64,000 nt of DNA, from positions 1,225,593 through 1,289,592 of the forward strand of contig VFFE01007506.1 of NCBI GenBank assembly GCA_008921705.1. Direction: 5' to 3'. The translations under genes and the position numbers were made by a program. The notes beneath the pieces were generated by a model. The model ran no database searches and was not told the origin of the DNA. It worked only from the letters and a program-made list of their open reading frames with translations. Shown here piece by piece: positions 1-13,900 of this stretch. This stretch comes from Burhinus oedicnemus. Its lineage: Eukaryota; Chordata; Aves; Charadriiformes; Burhinidae. Every line of letters starts with the position of its first letter. The first letter of the stretch is position 1.

Positions 1-1635
1 TGATCGCTAGTTGAGAATATGTTGGGTGTAAAATGCACTTCCAACATCTCTGATTTATGTTAATGCAGCTGTAAGGGGCTTTTCAGTGGTGCTCAGTTTT
101 GCTTCAGTGTTGCTCCCTGTGAAGCAGGGAGCGAAATGCATATCCACTAAAAGGAGAGTGCAGCCCATCCAGTTCACTTCTTAAAATATTTTCAATAATT
201 CCTAGAGGTTTCAGTGGTGAAAATCCTATTGTAACAAGTATGTGGTGTTTGCAGATGGTCTTCACAAGTTGTGAAGTAAATGTGGTGGCTGTGGAAGCTA
301 CCCATTGACAGTCGGGGAAACAGTAGTTGCTGGTTTTAACACAAAGCAGAGGAACCTAAGGCAGCAGCAGTACAAGCTTCGTTATGCTGCCCAGCATCCT
401 TGGAAGATCCAGGCTATTCTGTGTACCAGTTCGGTCTTTGGGTTTTATTCTGATCAAGCTGGCTTTGGTGGTCTGTTTTGCCAGTATCCATAAAAGCAAA
501 AAGGGTCTATCAGCTCAGGTCGCTTGAATCGTGGTTCTTCTGTGAACAGGCACGCATTAAGACCAGGGACTGCCTGAAGAGAGGCACTTTTGCCACACAT
601 TAGCTCTCCAGAGGCACCTCTTCTCTAGAAGTCAAGTCCCTTGTCTCCTACCTCTCCGTTAGCCAAAGGAGACTTTCTGAAAGAGTTTTAAAGCCCATAT
701 TTGCAGAACAGATTAGTGCAATATTTGAGCCTAATTAACTTGTGTTTAAACTTTGACTGTAATACTCCTGGAGCCTCTGGTTCTTAAAACTTCTGCCCAG
801 GTTTACTGCTAATCTCCTGGTAACATAACCCCAATGATGTCACTTTCAAATACTGCTTTTTCAGTAACTTTGTGTGGGTTTTTTTTCTCATAAAGATGTA
901 AAACTAACATAACTTACAAGCTAGTAAAAAGATTGTCAGCTAAACCAAATTCATATTCTCCAGCGAGAAGCTGAGTTCATGGTGTCCCACAACTGCTCAG
1001 TCTTCCGAGGTTTCATCTGATAGTGTTCAATGCGTCCTCCCTAAGTGTATTCCCATTGAGCTGGAATTCTAGCTATAAGTCACTGAGCATCCTCTAAAAT
1101 ACAAGGAGCTGAAAGGCACATGGAGCCATGCGGATTTGGGCCTTTCAGCCCGTCTGTATTGTTTGTGGCTTACACACTATTTTTGATTCTGATCGTTCCT
1201 GCATCCTCCATCCTGAGGGCAGCAAAGCAGCTGCTCTCACCTGGGAACTTCTCATGTTGAACAGGATCTCCAAGCAGCAGCAGATGCCCGGTGACATCCC
1301 GATCTTCTTCCCAGCCCTTACTGCCAGGTACCCTTAGGTACGCTGCCTCTGATTCTTCTGCTATGATTCATAATAAACCTCAGCCATATTAGGTCCCATA
1401 TTCCTAGTCGTTTCTGTTTGATGGGTCTGTGATTGTGATTTTTTTAAATGCTTTTTGTGATTTTTTTGTGCCTGTTACAGTATTTTAAGGCTCCCTAAAA
1501 ATGGAACCTGATAAAATTCCTTCCTTGCATATGACACAGACTGTTGCTTCCTGACATCTGATTATACATTCTTGCAGCAGCTGCTCTTAAAACTTCATCA
1601 AGAACATAAGAAACATTTGCCCAAAGAAACGAGTA

Positions 1636-1641
1636 CTCTTC
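1636..1641. repeat. Target-site duplication, left copy
   Basis: CTCTTC directly abuts the TGTTGC end of the LTR and is repeated exactly at 1997-2002 after the GCAACA end. Six bases is the usual duplication length for class II (ERVK) integrases. Confidence 0.88.
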
Positions 1642-1996
1642 TGTTGCAGAGTGGCCCTATGAGAACGGGCACGGGTCCACAGAACATTTGTACAAGCAAT
1701 CTCCTTGTTAGCATAAGGGCCTGATTACAGTGAGCCAGGTGCTGACAAGGAATTTACGAAGGTCATGCTGGCCTGGGAATTTAGTGGAAAACAACTTTGA
1801 TCAGTAACATGAGGCGGGACTGACCTCTTAAGGAAACAGCCAATAATGAGCTTAGCTTTTGTAATATGTATGAGCTAATTAACGAGCATATAAAGCTTGA
1901 TGATTGTGTCTCAATAAACGAAGTATGCTGATCACTCATATTGAGCGACTGTGTCTTCCCTCTGCTTGGCGAATGGCATGGCTATCCTTCGCAACA
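1642..1996 (+). mobile_element. Solo LTR of an endogenous retrovirus, class II (ERVK-like)
   Basis: The 355-bp element begins TGTTGC and ends GCAACA, perfect inverted termini. It is flanked by an exact 6-bp target-site duplication, CTCTTC, at 1636-1641 and 1997-2002. Inside, a TATAAA (1889-1894) is followed 24 bases later by AATAAA (1913-1918). With that spacing the polyadenylation signal lies in U3 just before a very short R region, as in alpharetrovirus-type LTRs. No primer-binding site, gag, pol or env sequence follows, so it is a solo LTR left by recombination between two LTRs. A 6-bp duplication is typical of class II/ERVK elements. The intact termini and duplication suggest a fairly young insertion compared with the CR1 relics. 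Orientation is the same as SCFD2. Confidence 0.9.
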
Positions 1997-2002
1997 CTCT
2001 TC
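1997..2002. repeat. Target-site duplication, right copy
   Basis: This is an exact copy of CTCTTC at 1636-1641, immediately after the 3' terminus of the LTR. Together with the perfect LTR termini it fixes the element boundaries to the base. Confidence 0.88.
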
Positions 2003-3809
2003 CTCACATTTGACCCATTTTTCTATGCTTACCTACTTTTTCTCCCTTTCATATGTAATTTTATTTTTATACAAACCATTTCTCTGATGATCTCGTCTTC
2101 TTTACTGACTCCCTTTCTGTAATTCCTTCCATATGTTTATTGTCCTTTGTAAAAAGTATGGAGTGAATGATTCCTACTGAGGTCATGTCATTTTGTTTAC
2201 ATTCTTAGTAAATATGAAGAGCTTGATTGGAGCCCTTTAGGCATCTCAAGTATGAATGTCTTTTTCCTGAGTCTTCTATAAAAACAGGATGCTGAATTTT
2301 GTGGAGCTAACCTGGCAAGGAATAGGATTAATAAATAAATAGATGTCAGCATCATAAATTTATCACTAAGTATAGTTGGGTTTTGTTAAATTCCTCTGTA
2401 ATTTAACAGCTTACTAAACATTAAAAAAAAAAAAAGTAGAAACGAGCTTTCTACAACTCATTTTCAGTATGGACTTTATCTTTTGACAGAGCCTCATCAT
2501 TGCCTGGGTGCCATTAATAGCCTACTCCTTGCTGCAGATGAGGGTCTAACCCCATGGCACCAGCGCAGTGGCTGAGCAGCCTTGACCTGCGTAGAGCCTA
2601 GGAAATGGGACAGGCTTGCAGTGTTTTGTGAAAATGGCACATTTTTTTCTGTCTGATCCCAGTTAGGAGCTGTGAAGTTACAAATCACAGCTTGCCACTC
2701 TTTAGCCATGATGAATGGACTGCTCTGTTAGCACTATGTCCCGTGAAAGACTGGAGTACATTTGGCAAGAGCATCCTTAGACGTCTTAATGGTGAAAATC
2801 CAGCAAGGCTTAATTGAGCATGTGTGAGCAATGATCTTTCAGAGGTTTACAGCTCGTCCAGACTGGAGCAGACTTTCAGAGGAGCAAGGAAATGCATGTC
2901 CCTGGCTGTAGGACCAGGCAGTTGCTATATGCCACCTCCCTGTTCTCTGGAGTACAGGCAGAGGAGGTGAAATATACTTTTTAACAGATATATCCTCTGC
3001 TTCATCCTTCCCTTCATTCAGCTAAGCCTTCTGAAGAGCAAGGAGGTGAGTCTGCCTTCCCATGCTACCTAGAAGTACCTGGTGCAAGTCCTTCCCCATC
3101 AGAGTGAACTGCAGATCCTACAGAATCCCATTTGCTAGCCCATGTACACCACGAAACCTCTTCTTTCTCCTGCTTTTTAGAAGCATAACACATACAACTA
3201 GTTTCAAGCCTTCTGCTTTCCTTCCAGCCTCGACTTTTTCATTACTTTGCCTCTCTGATGACCTTTCCACACTTCTTCAACACTGAAGCAGTTTGGCTTA
3301 TTGGGGAAGTGGAAGAGCTACACATCTGTGGTCTCTGATGGCTTCACTATTCCTACCAGTCTTTTCCGACAGCTAGGCAACTTACTCAACATTTATATTT
3401 TGAGAGAAGGAAGGAGAATTGTAATAACTTTCTGGAGGGAAAAATATTTTCATTTCTATTAGAGACCGATTCCCAGCTTTGAGCACTTTGTCATTAGCGG
3501 GTTGTAAACCTCTCAGACAGGCTGTCCCATAGCTATCCACCGAGCCATTTGTCAGGGTAGAAAAATGTGCGTGGTGAAACTGGTCACCAACAGCCTGCAG
3601 CTAGACTGAACCAGGCTTTTAAAAAGGCTGCCAGACATTTCTACACTTTTAATAGTCAAAATCCTACATTAGCATTTATGAGAACATTTATAGAGAGTTT
3701 AAGCAATTGAATGGTTTTTCTCCTAGATGTAATATTAAATCTCTGAAATATAAAAATTGCTTGAAATGATCAAGAGTCTACATGGAAAGACAGAAGCAGA
3801 GAGGTGCTT

Positions 3810-4930
3810 CCCCCACCCCCAAACCAGGCCCCCTGCTCCTTTCAAGGCAAACATATCATATAATCTTGTTTATAAACTTATCAAAATCCATCTTGAAACT
3901 GCTCTTATTTCCAGCTGCATCCAACTACTCTCACACAAAGGCTCTTTCAGGACCTTGTTCCTTTGATGGTTGGATACTTTATTCTACTTTCCAGCTTATG
4001 TATCTTCAATTTTCCTGTTGTTGAGCTGAACAAGCCCCTTTTTTTTCAGATAAAAATGGTTTCTTATTTCTGTAGTCATGCTCACAGATCTTCTTTAAGC
4101 CTGTTCCACTTTGAATTCAAGTATCACAAGCACTAGTGGCCAAAATTGTTTCTGTTGCAGTTTTACCATTCTTAGGGCAGAACTAACATGTCTGTGTATC
4201 TACAGGAGGTACCTTATCTGATGAGTTTTGCATGCCTCCTGCGGTGCTGGTAGCCCGGCGTTGTTCCCGGATCAGCTAACACCACCCAGATTCTTCTCTT
4301 CCTGTTGTTTTCCATCGCAGAGTCCCAGATGATGGAGAGATTTCTTATTATTGCCCACTAAGTTGATGACCTTGGTGAGGTTTATCTCATTTTGTATTGC
4401 TGTGCTGGTCTGCTTTGTCTCATTTCTGGTGCTTCAGAACTTAAATCTTGTATAATATTTCAGGCTCCTTCTGCCTTTGACAATACCTCATAATTTTGTC
4501 ATCAGCACTCCTACTTTTTGTGCAAAAGCCATCAATAAAAATAGTAAGACCAGTCCTAAAGGAACATTGCTAAGACTCTCTATCTAGCCCAGGCCATTGT
4601 CATCTCTCCTTCAGCCCATTCCTTACAGCTCTTTTATTAAGTCCCATCTCTTCACTCCAAACTAATTCTCCAGGTGGCATTGTATCGAATGTTTTACTGA
4701 AATCTGAATAGACTTCATCTGCCAGACTTCTGTCAGCTGAACCGTCAGTTATCTCACCCAGAGAGATGTATGGCGAGCCTGGTTATCACCTGCGTTTGTC
4801 AGCTTTTGTCCACCTTCCTCATTCATTTTTAACATTTTCTTTTTCTTTTCAAAATCTGCTTGAACTTTATGCCTATTTGAAAGGCAAGTGACTAGACTGT
4901 AGTCGTCGCCGGTGTCATTTTTCCTCTTCT
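3810..4930 (-). mobile_element. CR1-type LINE relic (reverse transcriptase C-terminal part and 3' UTR), antisense
   Basis: Read on the minus strand, 4684-4726 translates to VYSDFSKTFDT, a decayed form of the VYLDFSKAFDTV motif of CR1/L3 reverse transcriptases. Further along, near 4.5 kb, comes SADD, matching the FADD catalytic box with one substitution. The part at about 3828-4060 resembles the CR1 3' end as I remember it: the stretches around TTTATAAACTTATC, CTCCTCTGATGGTT-like sequence and GAGCTGAACAAGCCCC. Stops and frameshifts are scattered throughout, and the spacing between the RT motif and the 3' end is shorter than in an intact element, so internal deletions are likely. It could also be two neighbouring fragments. 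The boundaries are approximate. It is an old, inactive copy inside the SCFD2 intron. Confidence 0.75.
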
Positions 4931-7900
4931 CTTACATTTATATGCTGCATTTGGTATTCTGCAGTTACTCAGTTATTCAGTCTTCAATTGAACGCAAGTG
5001 GGTATATGCAGAGAAACAACTTGCAAAACAGCTCTGGGGTTGCACATTTACAGCCACTGTGACTCATATCAAATTTGCTCAACTTACAACTGCAAATACG
5101 TTTTTATAGCTGCTAGCTCTGCAAAAACACTCTCAGATTTGAAAGCCAACCTGTGTCCATTTTGGCTCACATATTGGAGCTTTGGATTCTGCTGTCTTTC
5201 TGCTCAGTCAGGGCTTTGCTTAGAGATGGCTTCATTCTGCTTTCGTCTGGCTCCCTTTGTCTACAAGAGTTGGTCAAGGCAACCTCTGCGAAGGTGAGAC
5301 CCTGAATTTTCGCTTTGGTGCAGCACTCCGGAGAAGCTATGAAAAAGACTGTGTAAAAAACCCAAATAAATAAAGCAAGTATTGTAGATATTAAAGACTC
5401 TCATTTATCATTCCCAGGGTAAGGTATAATCTAGCTGGTATCTCTGTACTTTTTCCCTTCTGTAGTGTCGGCATAAGCAGAAAGTAGGACGGTTTATTTA
5501 TATCTGCAGAGTAAGCGTTTCTGACTTTGAATGTGCTGGGGGCTGACGGTAGCATCTATTCATAGTTGGTTTTTAGAAGAACAACACATGCCTGATTATG
5601 CTTGTCATAGTCCTTCTGGTCTACAGGTTAATCCTTTTTCTTAATCTCAGATTTATATTCTTTAACTTATTCCATGTTAATGACTTGTGCCTTTAGTTGG
5701 AAGTAGGAGTTATTTCACAGTTTGATGTCAGCAGGTAAAGCTTTCTAGAGTCTCCCTATAGTCGGTGCAGACAGAGTGGCCTTCCCAGGAGATTCCCTGG
5801 GATGAGATAATGAGTGAGGTGGATATTTCTGGTTTTCAGATGGCTAACACGATTAGAGATAAATCCCACTTCAGAATATTTTTAAATGGCCGATAATCAA
5901 CATAAAACAAGTATGGTTCTGCAAGAGCAACAAAAGGTCTAATTAAACTTCTGGGAGCACGGAGAGTTATAATAAGCTGTGACAGGATGATCCAAGACCA
6001 GGGGATCACATTAGAAGCTTAAACATGACATTCCAGCTGGTGCAGGGGAATCGTTGTTTGCTCTGTGCTCTGCCTGGGAACAGCTGGATGTGTCCCATCA
6101 GCTCTGGAATCAGAAGCAGAACAACTGTGCCCAGAAAACACAGCACTCCAGCCCTGCCCAGGGCAGACCTGGTCAGTCTGGATGAAGCATCATCCTTGTG
6201 AGACGGTGCTTCTCCCGGGAGCTGAACGGCGTGACGCTGCGCTGCAGCACAGGCTGAGCTCGGTCCAGGAGCATAAAGATCACCGTTAACTAATTGCCAG
6301 GCTCTGCCCTCAGGTTTTATTCAGTTATTGGGGCTGTTCTGCCCCAGTGAAGAGAGGAAATACCTGTGCAAGAAAACAGTATATTCTCCAGATGCCGTAT
6401 AGAATAACTTAATAGAATATTTCTAATCTTCTAGTGTAAAAATAATAATACATCCGAGGGCAGCATGAAACTCAGCGTGTGCCTGAAGTTCAGTCGCAGA
6501 TGTGCAGAGCCGCTCTTTGTCGATGCTCCGTGTCGAGCAACATTTTCAGCTGAGACAACAGTATAAAATAATCTGAAGCAAGGTGTTTGCCTTATTTCAA
6601 TTTCTCTTGTGAAAATACGGTACGGGTTTTGAATGACAGCCAGCAGAAGATAACTGATGACAAAGTCCTTTGTGCCCAAAGCTGCCAGAAGTTAGTGAAG
6701 AGAAGGCAGGTGCGCTGGCAGGGCTTGGTTTTTACACATCCTTGTTGCACAGAGACAAATCTTTGAAGGAAATAGATATATATCTACTTCCTCCCATATA
6801 TCTATGGGAGAAGAGCAGCACGACTGGGAGTGGTGCTGTTGGTGCTGGTTTGTTTTCAAAATTCTCCATTTCTGCAGCTTAAAAATTAGTTGAAGCAAAA
6901 GGGAGGTGAAGTAGCAGTCAGAAATTAGATACAAAGGGCAGCATTGATGTCTCCCAATGTGCCACCAGCTTATCGGGGAAAGGCGAGGACCAAGTTGCTC
7001 AGTTGCAAACGCATCAAGAAAGCAGATAACTCACAGTTTCTCTGACTTTTTTTTTTTTAAAACAATTTCTTGGCTTATTCCTAAACTTGACTTTCACCAG
7101 TTTCACCAGTCCTTTGGCTAAAAGATTAAAAGTCGGGGAAATTAGGCTATTCTTCTGGTTTCAAGATCTGCATGGAAGTGTGAGGTGTCTTTCCTTCTCT
7201 GAGTGGTTTTGAACCAAAACCGTACAGGGAAAATTAACAAACTGTTATGAATGCAGTCCCAATTAATTAAAATTAGTAGTGAATGAGGGAACGTAAAACT
7301 GTGGGAGGTTCAATCAGGTTCGATGTTGAATTTGACTGTGGGAGAAAAAGCTGTAAATGTGATTTTTCACAGTGTTTGCATTCACAACAACATCCTCATG
7401 TAATTCTTCCCTGTGCAGGAATTGCTCATCAAAATTAGCAATCATAAGCCGGTATAAGGACTTCAGGACCAAAATTAGTCAATATGTTCCCCTTCTGAAA
7501 TGAAACGTCGTTACGGCAGGAGTCTCGGGATTCTTCTCCTCTCCTCCACAGGCTTCATTACACGTGGTACATATCCATGGAATTGCATCTATGTTTACTG
7601 ATCATTGGAGAGCCTATTAGCTTAGATATATTATTATAAATATTTCTGTTGCGGTTATACGATTGCCGTTGTACGAGCACCCTGCAAACAGCAGTCTTCG
7701 GTGGTCTGGAGCCACAGCACCTCTGAGCTGCGCTTGCCCAGTCCCCCAGTAGCCAACAGCATTGGGCTGCCAGAGATCAGTCCTTCAGACTTGACTGGTT
7801 GCTTGCGTCTTTGTTTCCTAATCAAAACAAGAAAACATCCAGTTAATTTTGAAATTGCATGTTCTCTTTCATTCCTAGGTGGGCACAATTTCATGAAAAA

Positions 7901-10900
7901 AATCCCTATGCTTCTGCCATATGCTTGAAGCATAAATCATGTTATCCTTATTCTTTTGGTCACTGTAAATAAGCAGGTGTTGAAACTTGACTAGCAGATT
8001 ATGAGTGTTTTTCATTATTTCTTTTTCCTGGAAACATTAACAATTTATACTAAATGGAAATGACTACAGATCCCAGGCATTTTCTATCAGTTGTTATTTC
8101 TTCAAGCCTGTGTTAAAAGCTGTGTTTTCACCAATGCATACAAAGTTTTCAATTTGTTCTAAAGACAAAAAATGTTGATTCTTAAGTGCTTAAGAAACAT
8201 TCTGGACCAACTCCACAAACTATTCAGTTGTTTGTTAATTAAAATAGCATACTTATTTCTGAACTTAAAGCAGAGTTTAACCCTAATTCAACAAGGCACT
8301 GACCTAACTTCATCCCATCACACCTTTTAAGTTGAATGCGTGTTTACATTTTCTGCTAAACTGAGGCCTCTGCCAGCATCTTTTTTTATCTATTGCACAT
8401 ATTATGAATTATTATCTGTTTTATGAATACAAGTTTATTCCCCTTAATACTCTAGGATATGTCCTCCCTCTATACACGGGCTTGCGGCTTACACTGCTGA
8501 TCGTTTTCTTCGTTGACCGATACTTGCCGTCTGCACTACAGTGTGCTTTCTAGTTAATAGAAAAGAAAAAGAATAAAAATGAGCATTAATTGTATAATTT
8601 TGTGTTACTTGTAGTCAGGGATCTGCTGTGTCTTGGTAGTGGCCAGCTGCAACATCCATGTACTCAGATTGGTGCGTGGAGTCAGTGTTCATCCTTTGGA
8701 AATAAATAGTGCCACATTGGTCCATCTTCCCATAGCAGGGTACCTTCTCTTCTCTTTCAGATCCTTTCCGCAGCCTCACTTCTTTTATATTATGTTTTAT
8801 TCAAAGTATGCTTTATGCAGGCTGCGTCTTGTCTCATATATAACGGTGATTTCAATTTAAAAATGAACATGCAGTGCTTTCTTTCTAACTTCTGTTTTTT
8901 ATTGCTTTATTATTTTTCTTTCTGCCCATGCTTTTTACTTGGTTGCCTTTTCTTGTTTATCTGCAGATTGTTAGATGTTTGGGCTGGGCTGTATTCTTAT
9001 GATCTCTGCAAAGTGCAGTTCACAGTTTCAATGGATTTAAAAGTAGATGAACACAGGAAGACTTTTAAATCATTTAGATGAGTCAGTGTTATCTGCTTTC
9101 ATAAAGAAAAAAGTCTTCTGTGAAGGTACTTTTTATAGGATGTTATTCTCAATGAGATGTGAAATATTCCCAAAACAAGATGAGTTATCTTTTGAGACAG
9201 TACTCCAGAGATGATTTCAAATGAAATAGTTTTACAGCGGGTGATGAAAAATATAAACAACCCCTTAAACCAAAGCTGAAGAGAGAAATTTACCTGTTTT
9301 ATTTCTGACTCCAAATGTAATACTGGGTTTGCATAGATATTTCCGTGGATTCATGAAGAGCAAATGCTGCTGCAAAGTACGGTTTTCCTAATCTTATCAG
9401 AGACATAATGCTTATTCCAAATAACGTAATCACCCATGCTGTAGGCTAAACTATCATCTATCTTTTTATCTAGATGCAAAACATTCTAATATCAAACTCT
9501 GGTAAGGTGACAGACAATACAGCTTGCTTTTATACCAGAATTAAATTGTTCGCGATTCATAGCTTCAAAGATTGACTCGGGCATCCCAAGCCCACCTGTA
9601 CAATGTCGGGCTTTACAGATAGACGTTCAGTTGTACAAACGGTGGCAGTTCTTCTCTGTGTGCTCTGCAGAGGAAGATCTGAAACGCGGTAGCATCACAT
9701 CAGGTCATTTGTTCAGTAGATCAATACAGTGACTCACCAGAGACGGGGTTTTGTCTGCTGTATGCACGGCGTGCAATACAGCTGAGCAGGGAACACAAAG
9801 TGGATGCTGTGCGTGGATTAAACCACACGTGCTCCTTGCCGTGATCACCGATGGTTGTGATGGAAGGGCTCGAGAGGGCTGTGCTTCGGCGTAATTTCTC
9901 ATCTGCCTGCAGAATGTGGGCATCTGTGCCCTGTATACCCCCCTTGCCTGGGTAGCAAGCCTGTGACCAGCTGAGGGATGCACACACGGCTTCTTTACCA
10001 CCCGTTCACTGCCTGCTACCCATTTCCCTCCCTGGTGTGCAATGGGATGCTAAACCTCTTAGACTGGGAGACTGCAAGTCTGCAGCAGCTCTCCTGCAAG
10101 CCCCAGCCAGCCCTTTGCTGGAGGTGTCCCCCGGTGAGGCCAGGACACCAGGGAGATGTAGCCCTTGATAGTATAGCAAAAGGGGAACCCGTCCTTGCCC
10201 CTCCTAACGCCTGTAGCCCCTGGGAAGTGTGCCGCTTGACTTTCTCTTCTGAGCGGCTTGTGCCTGGCAGGCCACAGCAAGTCATCCTTGCCGTTCCCTC
10301 AGCAAACCTGCTCTGAACTGAGCCTGGAGTTAGATTTTTATTTAGGTGGCAGCAGCATCTGATGGAGCCAGCTAAGTCCACCCACAGAGGTCCTGAGCTG
10401 CTGGGTGGGGATTTACAGGATCATCCATCTACCGGTTCATGGCCGTAACCTTTCCAAATCGTGTTTGAAATTTAGCCACAAAATGGGAATATTCACCTTT
10501 TGTGTCATTAACATATCCTGTGAATAGATGTATCATTGCTAGTGTCAGCAAAATGTGTTTTCAAAAAGGCAGCCCTGTAAGACCCTTCATTGAAATTTGA
10601 ATTAAAAATCACCAGGGGAATTACCATGAAATGTCCACTTATGCTGCCCGGTATTCTTGGTTACAATCACTTTGCATATTTTATTTTAAAATGAATGATT
10701 TGCCTATAGTAAAAAGAGTAGTAGGATTTCTCTTTCCTGGGGAGTTGGCATGCTAAAATAAGGCATGCTGGCTGGATTTTGGTGAGCCTTCACATACGGT
10801 TCAGCACACCCAAATGCCTTCTGTAATCAGGATTTCAGAATTCAGCATGGTGCAGATCAACAATATATTTTTCTTCTAAAGTTGCAGTTGAGCTATAAAC

Positions 10901-13900
10901 TCTAATGTCATGGATTAACTTTACCACTTCAGAGAGTGTATTGTCATACATTTTTTGTTCCGGCATCGCATTTAGTCTTTTTTTTCATTTCTCTTCCATT
11001 TAGGTAGTGCAATGCTAGCTGTATAGTACGTAAAGTATATTAAAAATGGTGTGTCATTCGTCAGATTTCCATGCTCGTATTTCAAATATTACAAGAACTG
11101 GAAGTCTGTGATATATTTGTTTATCTGACAGCTCCATTTCTTACTACCATGAACTTTGTAAACTTGTTACCATGTATTTCTACCTACTGTTAGCATCAAA
11201 AGTGTCATAGCAGTGTAGATTAATACAGGACTGGCATTTAGCTTTTAGGTTTTTCATGCTACTTCTCCTGGAAAACAACCTTCTAGTGTTTTGGCTAACA
11301 CTTAATCCTTTTATATTTAGAAAGTAAGCTATGACATTTTTTTAAGAGAAACAAGGAAATTATTCTGAGCATAGTTATGAATTTAAAGCAAAAGGTACTT
11401 AAGGGATACACCATAATTCTGTTAATTCGTATAAGGGAGGGGAAATAAAATTGCAATTATTGTCTGTTATTAAGTAGAGCCCATTGAATGCAGCCTAAGT
11501 GCCTATTATCCTTGTCAATTTTCAGATGGCTTTTCACCTGTTGTATACCATACTGGGTGAAGAGGCCTTTTTGAATAGATAATTATACATAGCATTAAAA
11601 TGTCATTATTTTTGTCTTCCTGTTAAAAATACTGTTTTGCTTCAGTAGCTGATAAATATATTGCAGCTATTAGTTTTTGATTGTGATCTTTTGTTTCTAT
11701 ACATTTACGTTATTGCACAAAGCTGCCTTCACCAGTTTAAGCACACCATGAGTTCTGGTTTGGCTCAGAACTTAAATTGGGAAAGAAAAAGTCTTTTGGA
11801 CATCTCTCCATTACCATCATTCTTAGATCCATCACTTGAAAGAGTTTCATACACTTTTAAAAATTCTAGGTAGAACAGTTGTTTTCAGAAGGAAGCATTT
11901 TCCAATTCTGTCTGCAAGCCTGACCTGACAGTATGAGGAACGTACAATCAAATCGGACTGTTAATGCAAAAAACATTGGTTGTATTCATTTCCATTGTCC
12001 AAACTCAAAAAAAAGATGGAAAAATCAAACAAAAATACTAAAAGACTTATTTCACTTTGTTGTTGTTTTAAAAGTACGATTCCTCGTAAACAACATAAAG
12101 ATGGAAAGTTTTATAAAAATAAGGACATTTACAGATCTTGCCATGTTTTCCTGAGGTTCCCCTGAGGTCGAGTGGGTAGAGCATCTAGACTCCCATGGAC
12201 TTCTACATAAGCTTCCTCCCTGCTCTGCTGCTTCGTAGTGCAGAGACAAAACAGGCTTTCGGGGTGTTTCTTCATGAAGGGCTTTAAACAGTTGCTTAGG
12301 AACACTTCTCTTTACATACGATTTCCCTCAGCCCTGGCAGTGTGAAGTGCTGCATTAACAGCGTGGTCTGAGCTTAAGCAAGGCTGTAGCCTAAACGAAG
12401 GCTCCTCCAGCTCCAGGTGGTCTCTCATGCATCGGCGGCTTGCAGATGCTTGGAGAAAGAAAGGAAGAAACAGGGCTATTAGGTCCTGAGTAGGTAGGTT
12501 AGAAAAGGCAGTGCCAGGGTCCCATCTGTGTCCCACCATGCCGACTGTTCTGGAGGAGGACAGCCGTACCATTTCACACACACAACGTGTCCTCTGTTCT
12601 GGTGCACGCTGGTCAAGGAGGCTTTGCCGTGCTGGCAGTACTTGCTGCCTCACCCACTGCTAGCTGGACACGACCCTTGTCCCTCTTCCCCACGTATCGT
12701 TTGTCCTTCCACATACGTGGTACCGCTTGGAGTACCTTGTGGAGTAGGTGAGAGGCAGCAGATCCGAGTGTGAAACTTTATAGCATCACTGAGAGGTGTT
12801 GGCTGATGCGTGAATAGCAAGAATGTCCTTGATGGGAGCAAAGATCTGTCCTTGCCAAAGTGCAGCCACCAGTCTGAAGACAAAAGGAGGTTAGCTGAGA
12901 ATTACTTGCAAAAGACTGAGGACATTTGATCGTATAGGTCCTAGGGTGGCAAGTACATAAAGCTCTGTATCGTTTAGTAAAACCTGGAGTTTTACTAAGT
13001 TCTTGCAAGAACATTATTGGGAGGCCTTATTAGACTTACAGGGCATTTACCATAGCTTTATTAACATGTGTGGTTTTTTAATTAAGATACGAACTACTTG
13101 AGGGAGCAACTGAATGGTTCCCTAATGAATTTGTTACATTAATTTCCTTCAGAAAGCACATCTGAGCCTAACTTAAATTCCTCCTGCAATTAATTTATGT
13201 AACTTATTCTAGTAAGTGCTGTAGTTTTTCCTTTTAATTGTTCACTGAATTGACAGGTTTAATTTCATGTAACTTGAGAGCCTCCAGTACTAAGTTTGCA
13301 GTGCTTCATAAAAGTTGATATTGCATGTTGTGCTGTTGAATTTTGGCAAGAAGGTGGCAATAAAATATTCCCATAAAATAGAAATGTCCAAGTGACAGAT
13401 ATTGAGTCCAAAATTTAAAAAAAAAAAAAAAACGACTCTCCAAAGGTAGGTCTTAAATCCATATTTAATCGCATAGGTAAGTGGCCAGATTTTTATATGT
13501 GCAGCTTTAGAGCTTGAGATCCAGCAAAGTACTTAGCCGTGCAGGCTGTGCGTCCCTTGCATGCCGGAGAGCAGTTTCCAGAAGAGGTTCAAAGACATGA
13601 GGCCACAACAAGCTTTCCAAGCACCACTGGCTCTTGCCATCCCTCCCTGGTGAGCTCCAGAGCTCACGGGGTGTGTCCCCATACAATAAACGTCAGACCT
13701 GTGCCGAGCTGCCCGTGGACACATACCTGTGCGATCCCTGGATGCTCAGCACTGCTGAAGTGTGGACTTATTTAGAAGCTGAAGTGGAGATTTAGGATTC
13801 TAAATTTAGTTACTCTCTGAAAAAACATCCCTGGCTTTTCTCTCGAATGGGAGGTGTTTGTCGTGATGAAAATAAACTACAAATTGCACCTTTGCCTGTC

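Noticed and set aside
12140..12210. Possible tRNA-like sequence (GGTCGAGTGGGTAGAGCATCTAGACTCCCATGG)
   Set aside because: A partial D-loop-like resemblance only; no matching acceptor stem or T-arm could be paired.
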